NCBI GenBank assembly: GCA_964500205.1
Contig: CAZCNS010000010.1
Location: 1-64,000 of the forward strand
Direction: 5' to 3'
DNA: 64,000 nt
Origin: UBA10329 sp964500205
Lineage (GTDB): Bacteria; Bacteroidota; Bacteroidia; UBA10329
The notes under the pieces were generated by a model. That model made no database searches, was not told where the DNA came from, and saw only the letters and a list, made by a program, of their open reading frames with translations. Positions 40,647-49,351 of this stretch are shown in pieces. The position numbers were made by a program, and so were the translations under genes. Each line of letters starts with the position of its first letter. Position 1 is the stretch's first letter.

Positions 40647-41231
40647 ATGAGGAAGCTCGCATCCATCGCATCGGTGACCGCCCTTTGGGGCACGTTTGTG
40701 CTCTCGCTTTCGGTCAATGTGTCGTCAGCGCAGTCCGTGTTCAGGTCAGACAGCTCGTCCATCAAGTTCTTCTCACGCACGCCCATGGAGAACATCGAGG
40801 CGGTGAACCATGGTGGCACCTCAGTGCTGTCCCCCCCCACATACACGGTGCAATTCCAGATTCCGGTCACTGAGTTCAGATTCGAGAACAAGCTCATGGA
40901 GAAGCATTTCAACTCGATGTACCTCCACACGGACGAGTTTCCGTTCGCAGCATTCCGCGGCAAGCTCTCCGACTCGCTCGACCTAAGCAAGGACACCGTG
41001 TATCAGACCAAGGCGGTGGGCATTTTGAAGATGCACGGGATGGACCGTGCGGGCTCGTTCGATGGACGTGTGGTAACCAAGGGCGGCAGGGCGTACCTCA
41101 ACAGCACCTTCCGAGTGCGGCTGGAAGACTTCAACATCAAGGTACCGGGATCGGTATTCTCCAACATCGCGCAGGAGATCGAGATACAGGTCTTCTTCCG
41201 GTATGTGGCCGTGCCCGATACGGAGGAGTGA
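40647..41231 (+). CDS. YceI-family protein
   Basis: 194 residues from the ATG at 40647; signal peptide MRKLASIASVTALWGTFVLSLSVNVSSAQ. YceI-like lipocalin-type barrel: SSIKFFSRTPMENIEAVN near the start, VQFQIPVTEFRFENKLMEKHFNSMYLHTDEFPFAAFRG in the middle and LNSTFRVRLEDFNIKVPG. Such proteins bind polyisoprenoids or amphipathic lipids in the periplasm; ligand unknown here. A GTTCTTTG element lies close upstream. The rhomboid gene starts 33 bases downstream and may be co-transcribed, though a TACCTTTA element (41254-41261) also precedes that gene. Confidence 0.87.
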   Translation: MRKLASIASVTALWGTFVLSLSVNVSSAQSVFRSDSSSIKFFSRTPMENIEAVNHGGTSVLSPPTYTVQFQIPVTEFRFENKLMEKHFNSMYLHTDEFPFAAFRGKLSDSLDLSKDTVYQTKAVGILKMHGMDRAGSFDGRVVTKGGRAYLNSTFRVRLEDFNIKVPGSVFSNIAQEIEIQVFFRYVAVPDTEE

Positions 41232-41264
41232 CGAGGTGCCTTTGGTCGGGAGTACCTTTATCCC

Positions 41265-41993
41265 GTGGACAAGGAGTTGAACAGAACCATCTGGCAGGCG
41301 GCTTTCCGTCCGTTGGTCGCGGTCGCGATGCTGTTCCTCATCAAGGGTTTCGAGGTGCTTTTCGACATCAGTCTTTCACGATATGGAGTGCTCCCCCGCA
41401 GCATCGAGGGCATCGCAGGCATTGTACTCTTCCCCTTCCTGCATGGCGACTGGAAGCATGTGGCCAACAACTCGGCCGCGCTGCTGGTGCTTGGCACTAT
41501 GATGTTCCATTTCTATCGCGAGGTGGCCGTGCGTTCCATCCTGTGGATGTTCATCCTGAGCGGCATCTGGCTGTGGATAGGCGGCAGGCCCAACTACCAC
41601 ATCGGTGCCAGCGCGATGGTCTATGCGCTTTTCGGGTTCCTGTTCCTCAGCGGCATACTGCGCAGGCATCTGAAGCTTATGGCGCTGTCCATGCTGGTGG
41701 TGTTCCTCTACGGTAGCCTCGTGTGGGGCATCTTCCCGATGGAGGAGCATATCTCGTGGGAGGGCCACCTCTTCGGGCTCATTGCTGGCATGGGTGTGGC
41801 TCTGGCCTACCGCGACCGCGGGCCTCAACGGCCCAAATACTCCTGGGACCTGACGGAAGAAGAGGAGATGCCGGAGTGGTACATTCAAGAGCAGGAACGA
41901 TTGCAGCAGGAGAAACTGGCGCAGTTGCCGTTGCGCATCAAGTATCTCTACAAGAGGAAAGTAAAGACCGATGACAAAGAGAAAAAGGATTGA
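41265..41993 (+). CDS. Rhomboid-family intramembrane serine protease
   Basis: 242 residues, GTG start at 41265. Six membrane segments with the catalytic dyad S116 in HIGASAMVYALFGF (G-x-S) and H168 in EEHISWEGHLFGLIAG; the H-x-x-x-N-like loop FLHGDWKHVANNS (about 59-70) corresponds to the oxyanion region. The C-terminal 60 residues are a charged cytoplasmic tail (EEEEMPEWYIQEQERLQQEK ... KTDDKEKKD) with coiled-coil tendency, unusual for a minimal rhomboid. Substrate unknown. Its end overlaps the next gene by 23 bases. Confidence 0.9.
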   Translation: MDKELNRTIWQAAFRPLVAVAMLFLIKGFEVLFDISLSRYGVLPRSIEGIAGIVLFPFLHGDWKHVANNSAALLVLGTMMFHFYREVAVRSILWMFILSGIWLWIGGRPNYHIGASAMVYALFGFLFLSGILRRHLKLMALSMLVVFLYGSLVWGIFPMEEHISWEGHLFGLIAGMGVALAYRDRGPQRPKYSWDLTEEEEMPEWYIQEQERLQQEKLAQLPLRIKYLYKRKVKTDDKEKKD

Positions 41994-42417
41994 CGGCCTA
42001 TTGGCGTTCATGCTGTTCGGCATGTTGGGTGTGACGGTAGAGGTATGCTACACCGCCATCGTGGACCTCATGGAGATGTGGGGCACGGAAGACCTGAACT
42101 TTTCGCTGAAGGGCGTTTCTTACATCTGGATGATCCCGATCTACGGGCTGGCATCAGTGCTTTTTCCCATCGGCCATCAGTTCGTGAAGGGATTTCCTAG
42201 GCTGCTGCGCTACTTCCTCTACGCGGTGGGCATCTTGGTGGTGGAGTTCATCACAGGCTTCGCACTGGAGCAGTTCACCGGCCGCTGTCCATGGGAGTAC
42301 CAGACCGGATGGCACATCATGGGCTACATCCGCTTGGACTATCTGCCGCTTTGGATGCTCTTCGGGGCCACCATCGAGGAATTTCACCAGGTGGTGCAGC
42401 GGTTGCGACAGGCTTGA
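41971..42417 (+). CDS. CmpB-like (ABC-transporter type IV) membrane protein
   Basis: 148 residues, four to five membrane segments. The sequence FMLFGMLGVTVEVCYTAI ... WMIPIYGLASVLFPIG ... VVEFITGFALEQFTGRCPWEYQT matches the putative ABC-transporter type IV/CmpB family, small multi-spanning proteins with conserved E-x-x-T and C-W-x-Y positions. The role is not established and no ABC ATPase gene is adjacent. Its start lies inside the rhomboid gene, which implies translational coupling; a joint function with the protease is possible. Confidence 0.75.
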   Translation: MTKRKRIDGLLAFMLFGMLGVTVEVCYTAIVDLMEMWGTEDLNFSLKGVSYIWMIPIYGLASVLFPIGHQFVKGFPRLLRYFLYAVGILVVEFITGFALEQFTGRCPWEYQTGWHIMGYIRLDYLPLWMLFGATIEEFHQVVQRLRQA

Positions 42418-42449
42418 TGCCTTTTGTTCCGATGCCATCGGCAATACGT

Positions 42450-45400
42450 TCAATCAGCGGACCGAACCAATTCAGAGGTGGGTGTCACTCCGTCTCCGCC
42501 CACTGAGTACTCAGCCTTGATGCTGTTGACGAAGTACATCTCCACCAGCCCCTTTCCCTTGGCATCGATCTTTCCACGGGGCGTGCATTCAAAGTACTGC
42601 TTTACAAGCTCGTAGGTGCTTGCCGAGATATTGACCTTGCCGGGTTCAGAGCAGCTCTCCATCCGGCTTGCAGTGTTCACGGTGTCGCCCCAGATGTCGT
42701 AGGCGAATTTCTTCTTGCCCACAACGCCAGCCGTGAGCGGGCCAGTATGTATGCCTATCCGTATTTCCCAGAAACGCTCTCCGTTGGCTTGTTTCTCAAC
42801 CTGCAACCTCTTCATGAAATCCCTGATCTCGAGTGCTGCGAGAATGATGGCCACGGCATTGTTGGTGTTGCGGATAGGTACACCTCCCGCGCACATATAG
42901 GCATCACCAATGGTCTTGATCTTCTCCAAGTGATACTTTCCTATGATGTCATCGAAAGCGATGAAGCATCGGTCAAGCTCATTGACAAGGTCCTCTGGTC
43001 TGGTACTCTCGGCAAAACGCGTGAAGCCTTTGAAGTCGGTGAACAGCACCGATACCTGGTTATAGTGGCGAGCAGTGGCCTTACCGCGTTTCTGTAGCTC
43101 ATCGGCCGTCTCCTTGGGCAGGATGTTGAGCAGCAGTTTCTCGGTCAGTTCCTTTTCCTTGGCAAGATCCATCGTTCTTTCCTGCACCTTCTCCTCCAAC
43201 TCACGTTGGGTCTCGCGCAGGCTACGCTCCCGGGCTTTGATGATTGCGACCACCAGCCCTACCAATGCCAGGATGTAGGCAAGAATGGCATACCAACGCT
43301 GCCAGAACGGCTTCAGCACCGTGAACTGCAGTGAGCGTACCTCGCTCATCTCGCCCAGCACATTGCGTGCTCTGACCTGAAGCACATAATCGCCCGGGGG
43401 AAGGAAGGGTATCTCGATGGTAGGGCTGCTGTGCCATCTGCTCCAGCTGTCGCGAAGCCCCTCCACCATGTATTGATACTCGGTGGCCATGCTCTTGAGG
43501 TAGAACGGGGCCGAGAGGTGAAACGTGAGCGAGTTCTCACCGGGACGCACCACCAGCTCACCCAGGCCGAATGGCCTGCTGTCGTCTGTGGTAGCTCTGC
43601 GGATGAACACGCTGAAGGGAGTGCCTTCCGTTCGACCTTGGGGCACATGAACGCTGTACACCTCCACGCTTTCATCGACCACGAAAAGCCTACCCTTGTC
43701 ATCGAGACTCAGGTGGCGGACATCCTCGAAGATGGGTAGGAAACCTAGCAAACGTTGTGCGCCCTTGGCATTGAGCACATGCCAAACAGGCCCGGCATGG
43801 ACCCACACCTCTCCCCTATCACCGAGCAGATATTTCAACCGCTCGCTGTGATCAATGTCCGGAATCGAGGCTGGTACAATATCATCTCCCACCACCTTGA
43901 ACACCTTCTCCGGCAACAGGAGATGCGCCACCCCGTCAAGTCCGACCACAAGCACGCGGTCTAGTCTATCGCCTTCGATGACAAACTCTTTGACCGCATA
44001 TCCCTCACCATCCTTGGTGTAGCGGACTGCCATATTCGCGGCCCCGGCCCAAAGCGTTCCCGCCTCGGTCTCCACCACATTGTAAACATTCACCTTGAAT
44101 GTCTCATCCACCCATTCGTACGACCATTTGCCTCCCTTGCCAGAGAGAGTCACGGGTCCACTCATGGTGGCGACCAGTGCAGTGCTTCCATCTATGGCAC
44201 TGCTGATGTGATTGACATAGATGCCGGGCACGATACTGACCGCATTCTCTCCCTTCACCTCAAACACACCATCAGGAGTGGCTGCCAGCAGTCTGCCTGC
44301 GACCACGGCCAGCTGGCGGCACTTCAGGTCGAGCCCTTTCACTTTTCTGAACACATGACTCACCGCAGGGTTTGACCGTGGATCGGTGACTCTTTTGCGT
44401 GGTTTGACAGCACTCGGTCGCGAGGTCGTGGCTGCCTTCTGTTCAGTCTGCTCATTCTGCTCGGTCTCGAGAGCGTTAACAGGTTGATCCTCAGTTGTCT
44501 CCTGCTCTGAATCCTCTGCCTCCGTTTCAGTTTCTGACCCCTTGTTTCTCTTCCGCTGCTTGATGGTCTTGCGAAGCTCGCGCAATTCCTTGCGGCTCAA
44601 CTCTTTCTTTACTTCAGCTGGGTTTTCCTGAAACCGGGCTATGAGCTCCGCCTGCTCATCCCGCTCAGTCGGGGTCGGTTCGGCTGACTGTGGGATCGGT
44701 TCTGGACTTTGTCGAACGGGTGGAGGAATCGGCATGCTCGACTCCTCTGCCCGCTCGCGCACCATGCGCTGCACCTCGGTTCTGTCGTTGGTCTCCGAGA
44801 GCACGAACACACCGCTTCCGGTGCCGACATACAATTTGCCTTCATGCATGGCGGTGGTCGCCACCACGCCCTTGAGGCCCGGATAATTGTGGTATCGGCT
44901 GATGGGCTGAAGTAGGTCCAAGCGACTCAGGCCGGCCCCGTATGCCATCCAGAGACCGCCATTATCATCTCGGCCTAATGCTGTGATCTCATTATCCGGA
45001 AGGCCTGTGCCATAATCCAGAGGATGACGGATGGCATAAGACCCACGCTCCACCACCAAAGCCCCTCCTGCCAGAGTGGAGAAGGCCATAAGCGAATCGT
45101 TCAGAAGAATACCGTCAGAAACGCGGTTGGCACGCAGAAAATCCCTGAGTTCACCATCGATCCGCGACATCTTTATGCCATCAGAAAGGTAGAGGTCTCC
45201 GTTGTCAAAACAGAGGTAAGTGCCATTGGGTGCACTCAGGTCGAAAAGCAGTTGATGCTCAGCCAGTCTGGCGTAATTGCCAATAGGAGTAAGCTTTCCA
45301 TTCTGAAAGGAGAAAAGTCCCTCCTGATAAAAAAAGAGATGCAGCTCACCGAACTGTAGAAATGCCCCACTGAAAACGCGCTCCCCAAACTCAAGAGAAT

Positions 45401-45854
45401 CGATCACGGCATTCGTGGCCGCATCCAACACAAGAATGCGTGCGTCATTGATCAGAAAAAACCGGTCATCGGAAACAAGGATCTGATGGATGGCATCGGT
45501 GTAGGTGACAGGCAACAAGGTATTGAACCTGTATACCCCCGAATCTGTGAGCACGAGTTCTGCTGCTCCGGAACGCATTCCCACGATCACGCGACCATCT
45601 TTGGCCATGGTCATGGTGCTGGGGGCGGACGGAGTGGCAATCAACTCCCAAAGGGCACCATCGAAAGAGACAATGCCACGCTCCGTGCAAAGCAACATAC
45701 TGCGGTCAGGAGCCTGCAGCATGCGGCCTACCCTAAGGTCGCCAAGACTGCGTTCAAACCGGATGTCTGTCACAAACGGCTGACCTGGCTGCGCAAAAGC
45801 CGATTTCAGCATCAACAACGCCAGTAACAGAGCCGCTGATAAGTGTCTCATCAT
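42450..45854 (-). CDS. Sensor-type adenylate cyclase with beta-propeller and Y_Y_Y domain
   Basis: 1134 residues. Signal peptide (1-21); a two-component-regulator-like beta-propeller in two parts (about 25-365 and 490-775); a Y_Y_Y immunoglobulin-like domain (about 780-845, PFYLKSMATEYQYMVEGL); one membrane segment (about 852-872); coiled coil with NILPKETADELQKRGK; class III cyclase (about 930-1115). Metal Asp are in LFTDFKGF (about 940) and GDAYMC (about 985). K in EKIKTIGD and D in YDIWGD specify ATP, so cAMP is the expected product. The propeller is split by a 120-residue charged, Pro/Glu/Gln-rich linker (about 365-490). It replaces the usual histidine kinase output of such sensors. Probably leaderless transcript. 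Confidence 0.9.
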   Translation of the reverse strand: MMRHLSAALLLALLMLKSAFAQPGQPFVTDIRFERSLGDLRVGRMLQAPDRSMLLCTERGIVSFDGALWELIATPSAPSTMTMAKDGRVIVGMRSGAAELVLTDSGVYRFNTLLPVTYTDAIHQILVSDDRFFLINDARILVLDAATNAVIDSLEFGERVFSGAFLQFGELHLFFYQEGLFSFQNGKLTPIGNYARLAEHQLLFDLSAPNGTYLCFDNGDLYLSDGIKMSRIDGELRDFLRANRVSDGILLNDSLMAFSTLAGGALVVERGSYAIRHPLDYGTGLPDNEITALGRDDNGGLWMAYGAGLSRLDLLQPISRYHNYPGLKGVVATTAMHEGKLYVGTGSGVFVLSETNDRTEVQRMVRERAEESSMPIPPPVRQSPEPIPQSAEPTPTERDEQAELIARFQENPAEVKKELSRKELRELRKTIKQRKRNKGSETETEAEDSEQETTEDQPVNALETEQNEQTEQKAATTSRPSAVKPRKRVTDPRSNPAVSHVFRKVKGLDLKCRQLAVVAGRLLAATPDGVFEVKGENAVSIVPGIYVNHISSAIDGSTALVATMSGPVTLSGKGGKWSYEWVDETFKVNVYNVVETEAGTLWAGAANMAVRYTKDGEGYAVKEFVIEGDRLDRVLVVGLDGVAHLLLPEKVFKVVGDDIVPASIPDIDHSERLKYLLGDRGEVWVHAGPVWHVLNAKGAQRLLGFLPIFEDVRHLSLDDKGRLFVVDESVEVYSVHVPQGRTEGTPFSVFIRRATTDDSRPFGLGELVVRPGENSLTFHLSAPFYLKSMATEYQYMVEGLRDSWSRWHSSPTIEIPFLPPGDYVLQVRARNVLGEMSEVRSLQFTVLKPFWQRWYAILAYILALVGLVVAIIKARERSLRETQRELEEKVQERTMDLAKEKELTEKLLLNILPKETADELQKRGKATARHYNQVSVLFTDFKGFTRFAESTRPEDLVNELDRCFIAFDDIIGKYHLEKIKTIGDAYMCAGGVPIRNTNNAVAIILAALEIRDFMKRLQVEKQANGERFWEIRIGIHTGPLTAGVVGKKKFAYDIWGDTVNTASRMESCSEPGKVNISASTYELVKQYFECTPRGKIDAKGKGLVEMYFVNSIKAEYSVGGDGVTPTSELVRSAD

Positions 45855-45859
45855 CGAGC

Positions 45860-45867
45860 CAAAAGTA
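45860..45867 (-). promoter_or_regulatory. Bacteroidota -7 element (TACTTTTG), leaderless
   Basis: Minus-strand TAnnTTTG ending five bases before the cyclase ATG at 45854 (a second ATG follows directly), so the mRNA probably begins at the start codon. Confidence 0.55.
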
Positions 45868-45990
45868 GCACGAACAGTTTATCACCATCATTGAATATCA
45901 GCAACCAAGTCTCATCACTTTACAAAAACTGACCAAGGTTCTGTTTGATGCAGAGAGTGGCACCGAGATTCGCGCCAAACAATTGACGCC

Positions 45991-46800
45991 ATGAACCACA
46001 TCCTTGTTCCGTTCGATTTCTCTCACAACTCTCGCAATGCCTTGGCCTACGCAGCCGAGCTGTGCAGACTTGCAAAGGCCGAGCTCACCGTGCTTCACGC
46101 GTACGACAGGGCTGCGATCCTCGAGGGAATGACTCTTGAAGGCACCCACGAGGGCATGGAGAAAGAGAAGCATCATCTGGAGAAACATCATGACCTGCCG
46201 CCTGCAGTGATCAACACGCTGATTCGCGAAGGCGAGATGACCGATGAGGTCGTGACTTTCATAGACGAAGAAAGCATCGACTTGATCGTGATGGGCACAC
46301 GTGGAGCAAGCGGACTACAGGAGGTGCTTGTGGGCAGCCGCACTGTCGGACTGCTCGAAGAGGTCTCTGTACCACTGCTCATCGTGCCCGAATCAGCCGA
46401 GTTTGGCAAGGTGCGCAACATTCTGCTTTGCTCCGACCTCAAGGAGGTGGAGGACGAGAACAACCTTGACCTGGTGAAAGAGCTGGCCATCCTTTTCAAT
46501 TCAGATGTCCGCATAGCCCATGTGGAGGTGGGTGAAAAAGATCATTCCTTCGAGAAAGAACTGGAGCGCAGACGCGAGAAAAGCATCTTCGAGCCAGAGG
46601 TAAGTGCCAGTTACAAGCGCATCGTGGCAGGTTCCATCCTCGATGGCATCCGCTATTACATCGACATGAAGGGCGACAACGACCTGGTGGTGATGGTCAA
46701 CCGCAGGCACAGCTTCATTGACAGCCTTTTCCGCGTGAACCACACGCACAAGATGGCCTACCACACCAGCCTGCCGCTGCTGGTACTGCCAGAGGCATGA
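45991..46800 (+). CDS. Tandem universal stress protein
   Basis: 269 residues with two UspA folds. First domain (1-140): ILVPFDFSHNSRNALAYAAELC at the N-terminus and the ATP-binding-type loop MGTRGASGLQEVLVGSRTVGLLEEVSVPLLIVP (G-x-x-G ... G-S). The second domain (about 150-269) is diverged, with VNRRHSFIDSLFRVNHTHKMAYHTSLPLLVLP in place of the binding loop, so only the first half may bind nucleotide. Cytoplasmic stress-related protein; exact role unknown. It ends four bases before the convergent acyl-CoA reductase stop. The preceding 136-base spacer shows only the divergent cyclase promoter. Confidence 0.9.
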   Translation: MNHILVPFDFSHNSRNALAYAAELCRLAKAELTVLHAYDRAAILEGMTLEGTHEGMEKEKHHLEKHHDLPPAVINTLIREGEMTDEVVTFIDEESIDLIVMGTRGASGLQEVLVGSRTVGLLEEVSVPLLIVPESAEFGKVRNILLCSDLKEVEDENNLDLVKELAILFNSDVRIAHVEVGEKDHSFEKELERRREKSIFEPEVSASYKRIVAGSILDGIRYYIDMKGDNDLVVMVNRRHSFIDSLFRVNHTHKMAYHTSLPLLVLPEA

Positions 46801-46804
46801 TTCC

Positions 46805-47851
46805 TCAGACCGTTGAACCTGTAGGTTCCAACAGAAACGCCATCGTGTCTACCCCATCCGCGTAGTCCCACGGGGCGGGTTCTTGCGATTTGCCGAAAGG
46901 CACGGACTGCACGATTCCCGTTCCTGCAGAGGCCACCACGCACTGAACACTATCCGAATCCGCCATCAAACGCGCCTGCACTTCAGCGACATCATCAAAC
47001 GTCTCGTAGTGCAGCACGCTCACCGGGCAGGCAAGCGAACGATCTTCCCGAAGCAGCAGAAAGCCTGTGTCGAGGTGCGGAATCCGCTCCACCAGCATGA
47101 TCGCCTTGTGGTAGTCGTAGTTGTTGTGATACTTGTTGTGCCCGATGATGTGATGCCATCCCTCAAAATGAGTCAAGAGACCCGCCAGATTCACACTGCG
47201 ATGAATGAAAAGCTTGGAAACATTACGGCAACCCAACCCGAAAAAGCGGAACACGTCCTTGCCGAGAGCGTGCAGCTCATCCGCGGTCTCGCGGCCGGTG
47301 ATCACAGCCACTGAGTTGCGATTGCCACGTATCACACTCGGATATCGGCTGAAGTAATAGTCGAAATAACGAGCGCTGTTAGTGCTACCTGTGGCGATGA
47401 CATGGGTAAAACCGGTCATTCTGCCCTCAACAAACTCGATCAGCCCTGCGTACGCAGGTTCGATAGTGACCAGCGACTCCACAAGTTTTTGTGGTAGCAG
47501 CTCGTCCTGAGATGAGGTCTTTACCAAGGCCCTGTTGCCAGTGATGAGCACGGCCAGTAGGTCGTGGAACCCTACAAGAGGGATGTTCCCGGCCATGATG
47601 ATGCCCACTGCCTTCACTTCAGAGGTTCGGGGCAATTCCTGATAGGTAGCAAGCCAACTTGTCAACTGCTCCTCTGCCAGCATACGCGAGATACCGCGCA
47701 ATGCAAGCCTCACATTCTCTTCTGTGAACCAAGCATTTTGTTGACCCGCTCTTAGAATCACATCATCCCAAGCAGTCGTGTCGCCATTGGCCACACTGCC
47801 AAGATGTTTCCCCAGTTGAACAAAGGCATTCAGTCGCTGTTTGGCATTCAT
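46805..47851 (-). CDS. Acyl-CoA reductase, LuxC-like
   Basis: 348 residues from the ATG at 47851 (MNAKQRLNAFVQLGKHLGSV); an upstream in-frame ATG at 47974 would run through the ferredoxin promoter. LuxC-type aldehyde-forming acyl-CoA reductase of the aldehyde-dehydrogenase superfamily: GIIMAGNIPLVGFHDLLAVL (nucleotide-binding loop), ATGSTNSARYFDYYF, RGNRNSVAVITG, and FGLGCRNVSKLFIH with the presumed catalytic Cys. In Bacteroidota this gene is regularly found beside the dicluster ferredoxin, as here. It would reduce a fatty acyl-CoA to an aldehyde with NADPH; the physiological purpose in this phylum is unclear. Uses a TAACTTCG promoter-like site interleaved with the ferredoxin promoter. Confidence 0.87.
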   Translation of the reverse strand: MNAKQRLNAFVQLGKHLGSVANGDTTAWDDVILRAGQQNAWFTEENVRLALRGISRMLAEEQLTSWLATYQELPRTSEVKAVGIIMAGNIPLVGFHDLLAVLITGNRALVKTSSQDELLPQKLVESLVTIEPAYAGLIEFVEGRMTGFTHVIATGSTNSARYFDYYFSRYPSVIRGNRNSVAVITGRETADELHALGKDVFRFFGLGCRNVSKLFIHRSVNLAGLLTHFEGWHHIIGHNKYHNNYDYHKAIMLVERIPHLDTGFLLLREDRSLACPVSVLHYETFDDVAEVQARLMADSDSVQCVVASAGTGIVQSVPFGKSQEPAPWDYADGVDTMAFLLEPTGSTV

Positions 47852-47860
47852 CCGTGAAAC

Positions 47861-47868
47861 TATCTTTG
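47861..47868 (+). promoter_or_regulatory. Bacteroidota -7 element (TATCTTTG) of ferredoxin gene
   Basis: TAnnTTTG match 35 bases before the ferredoxin ATG. On the opposite strand TAACTTCG (complement 47873-47880) faces the acyl-CoA reductase gene, so two divergent promoters occupy the same 20 bases. Confidence 0.6.
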
Positions 47869-47903
47869 CGGCCGAAGTTACAAACCCTCTAACCCGACCT
47901 TTC

Positions 47904-48251
47904 ATGGCCATCAAGATAACTGACGAGTGCATCAACTGCGGAGCGTGCGAACCTGAATGCCCCAATAACGCCATCTACGAAGGCGGTGCCGAATGGCGTT
48001 TCGCTGACGGTACTTCCGTCAAGGGCGAGTTCACCGGTTTCAGTGGTTTCACTGCCGATGCCGATGCTGCGCAAGAGCCGCAAGAAATGGATGTTTACTA
48101 CATCGTAACAGACAAATGCACCGAGTGCGTAGGTTTCCACGAGGAGCCACAGTGCGCTGCCGTGTGCCCCGTGGACTGCTGCGTTCCCGATGAGGCCAAC
48201 CCCCACACTGAGGAGGAAAACCTCAAGAAGAAGGATATGCTTCACCTTTGA
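47904..48251 (+). CDS. 2[4Fe-4S] ferredoxin
   Basis: 115 residues from the ATG at 47904 (MAIKITDECINCGACEPECP). Two cluster motifs: CINCGACEPEC (C-x2-C-x2-C-x3-C, about 9-19) and CTECVGFHEEPQCAAVCPVDC (C-x2-C-x8-C-x3-C). The long insert between them (about 25-70, with ADADAAQEPQEMD) is typical of the Bacteroidota/Alvin-type ferredoxin family. Low-potential electron carrier in the cytoplasm; the redox partner may be linked to the neighbouring acyl-CoA reductase locus. Followed by a clear terminator. Confidence 0.93.
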   Translation: MAIKITDECINCGACEPECPNNAIYEGGAEWRFADGTSVKGEFTGFSGFTADADAAQEPQEMDVYYIVTDKCTECVGFHEEPQCAAVCPVDCCVPDEANPHTEEENLKKKDMLHL

Positions 48252-48275
48252 TCCACCTATGGATGAAAGCCAAGA

Positions 48276-48308
48276 AAGGCGGACGCTCTGTGCGTTCCGC
48301 CTTTTTTC
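48276..48308 (+). terminator. Intrinsic terminator of ferredoxin gene
   Basis: GGCGGA (48278-48283) pairs with TCCGCC (48296-48301), extended by CGC/GCG, with a run of six T directly after it. It lies 25 bases beyond the ferredoxin stop. Confidence 0.9.
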
Positions 48309-49351
48309 ATGCAATTGAGGCTACCAATATAGATTGTAAGTGCAGGCTGGATATAAACAGCTTAAGGTCTCAGGGATTTTGCTGTAGCCCTAATCAGAGC
48401 AATGACAACGCTAAAGGGACTCATTAGAGCCGATTTAGAGAAGCGATTCGATAGAAAGTAGCAATGCATGACATACGTGGGGGAAACAGAAATGGGCCAA
48501 TGGGTTGGTGTGCAGAATGTTGAGGCCAATGGTGTAAGAAAGAGTAAGAAGCAATTTCACAAGTGCTGTAGAAACTGGGGCAGGGGATGAGTCGACCATG
48601 TCCTACACACCTTTGATTAAGTTGAAGTTTGGTCTTCATAAAGCCTTCGGCCTGATATGGGATATCACGCTCTTCAAGAGGGAAGCCGAGAGCGTGCCGC
48701 GGGACGAGTGGCATGAGTTGTAGCAGAACACAGATGGCTTTTCCGCGGGAGGGCACAGTGCCGCGGCAGACGACCACTCACTGGTATGGTATAAGTCGAT
48801 GAGTTTGAGATAGGCACCCATAGAAAGGCAAACAAGGACGGACTGCAACTACTGAGAAGATAAATAGTGATGACCTTGAAAGTGCCTGATGGCTCAAAGG
48901 AGAGTACCTACGCGCGGTTCATCAGGACTTTATCAAGGATTTTCATTGAAAAACATCTTCCAATATCACGCACACCATTAACCTGTGGTGCGCAACGATG
49001 GCAGGTGGGGATTTACTCGCCTCGCACCTTGGGCGCATCTCCACGCGCCATACCCAATATACTTACACAAGGGTTCGATATTCCTCAAGATTCAAATCCA
49101 CAACATTCAGTTCTATACCCGGATAGTGAGTTCCCGGTCAACATCAAAGCGTCTTTGGACAAACACCTTTAAGGTTCAAAAAGCGCGACCGAAGGGTCTC
49201 AATAATCTAAAGGCTGTTTGAAAGACTTCTGTCATCGATATCACCCACAATCTACGAAATGCAAGTAACTACAACCTGAATCGATGACCCCCATTAAACT
49301 TTTTCATTGAAGCACAAAAAGTACTTCGCGTGGTAGACTACAAGCCGATTG
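48309..49351. other. About 1 kb without a supportable gene
   Basis: This stretch is visibly AT-richer than the flanking genes and its open frames (longest about 117 codons on the minus strand, 48424-48777, and 101 codons on the plus strand, 48867-49172) have no signal peptide, domain or family motif and an implausible residue mix (many Cys, His, Pro and Ser). No tRNA, terminal inverted repeat or long direct repeat was found by eye. It may be decayed coding sequence, a non-coding RNA locus or acquired DNA; I can support none of these specifically. Confidence 0.6.

Noticed and set aside
48424..48777. 117-codon minus-strand frame in the 1 kb gap
   Set aside because: No signal peptide or family motif and a residue mix unlike real proteins; not reported as a gene.
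48867..49172. 101-codon plus-strand frame in the 1 kb gap
   Set aside because: No recognisable domain, no promoter, low-complexity end; could be decayed sequence but is not supportable as a gene.
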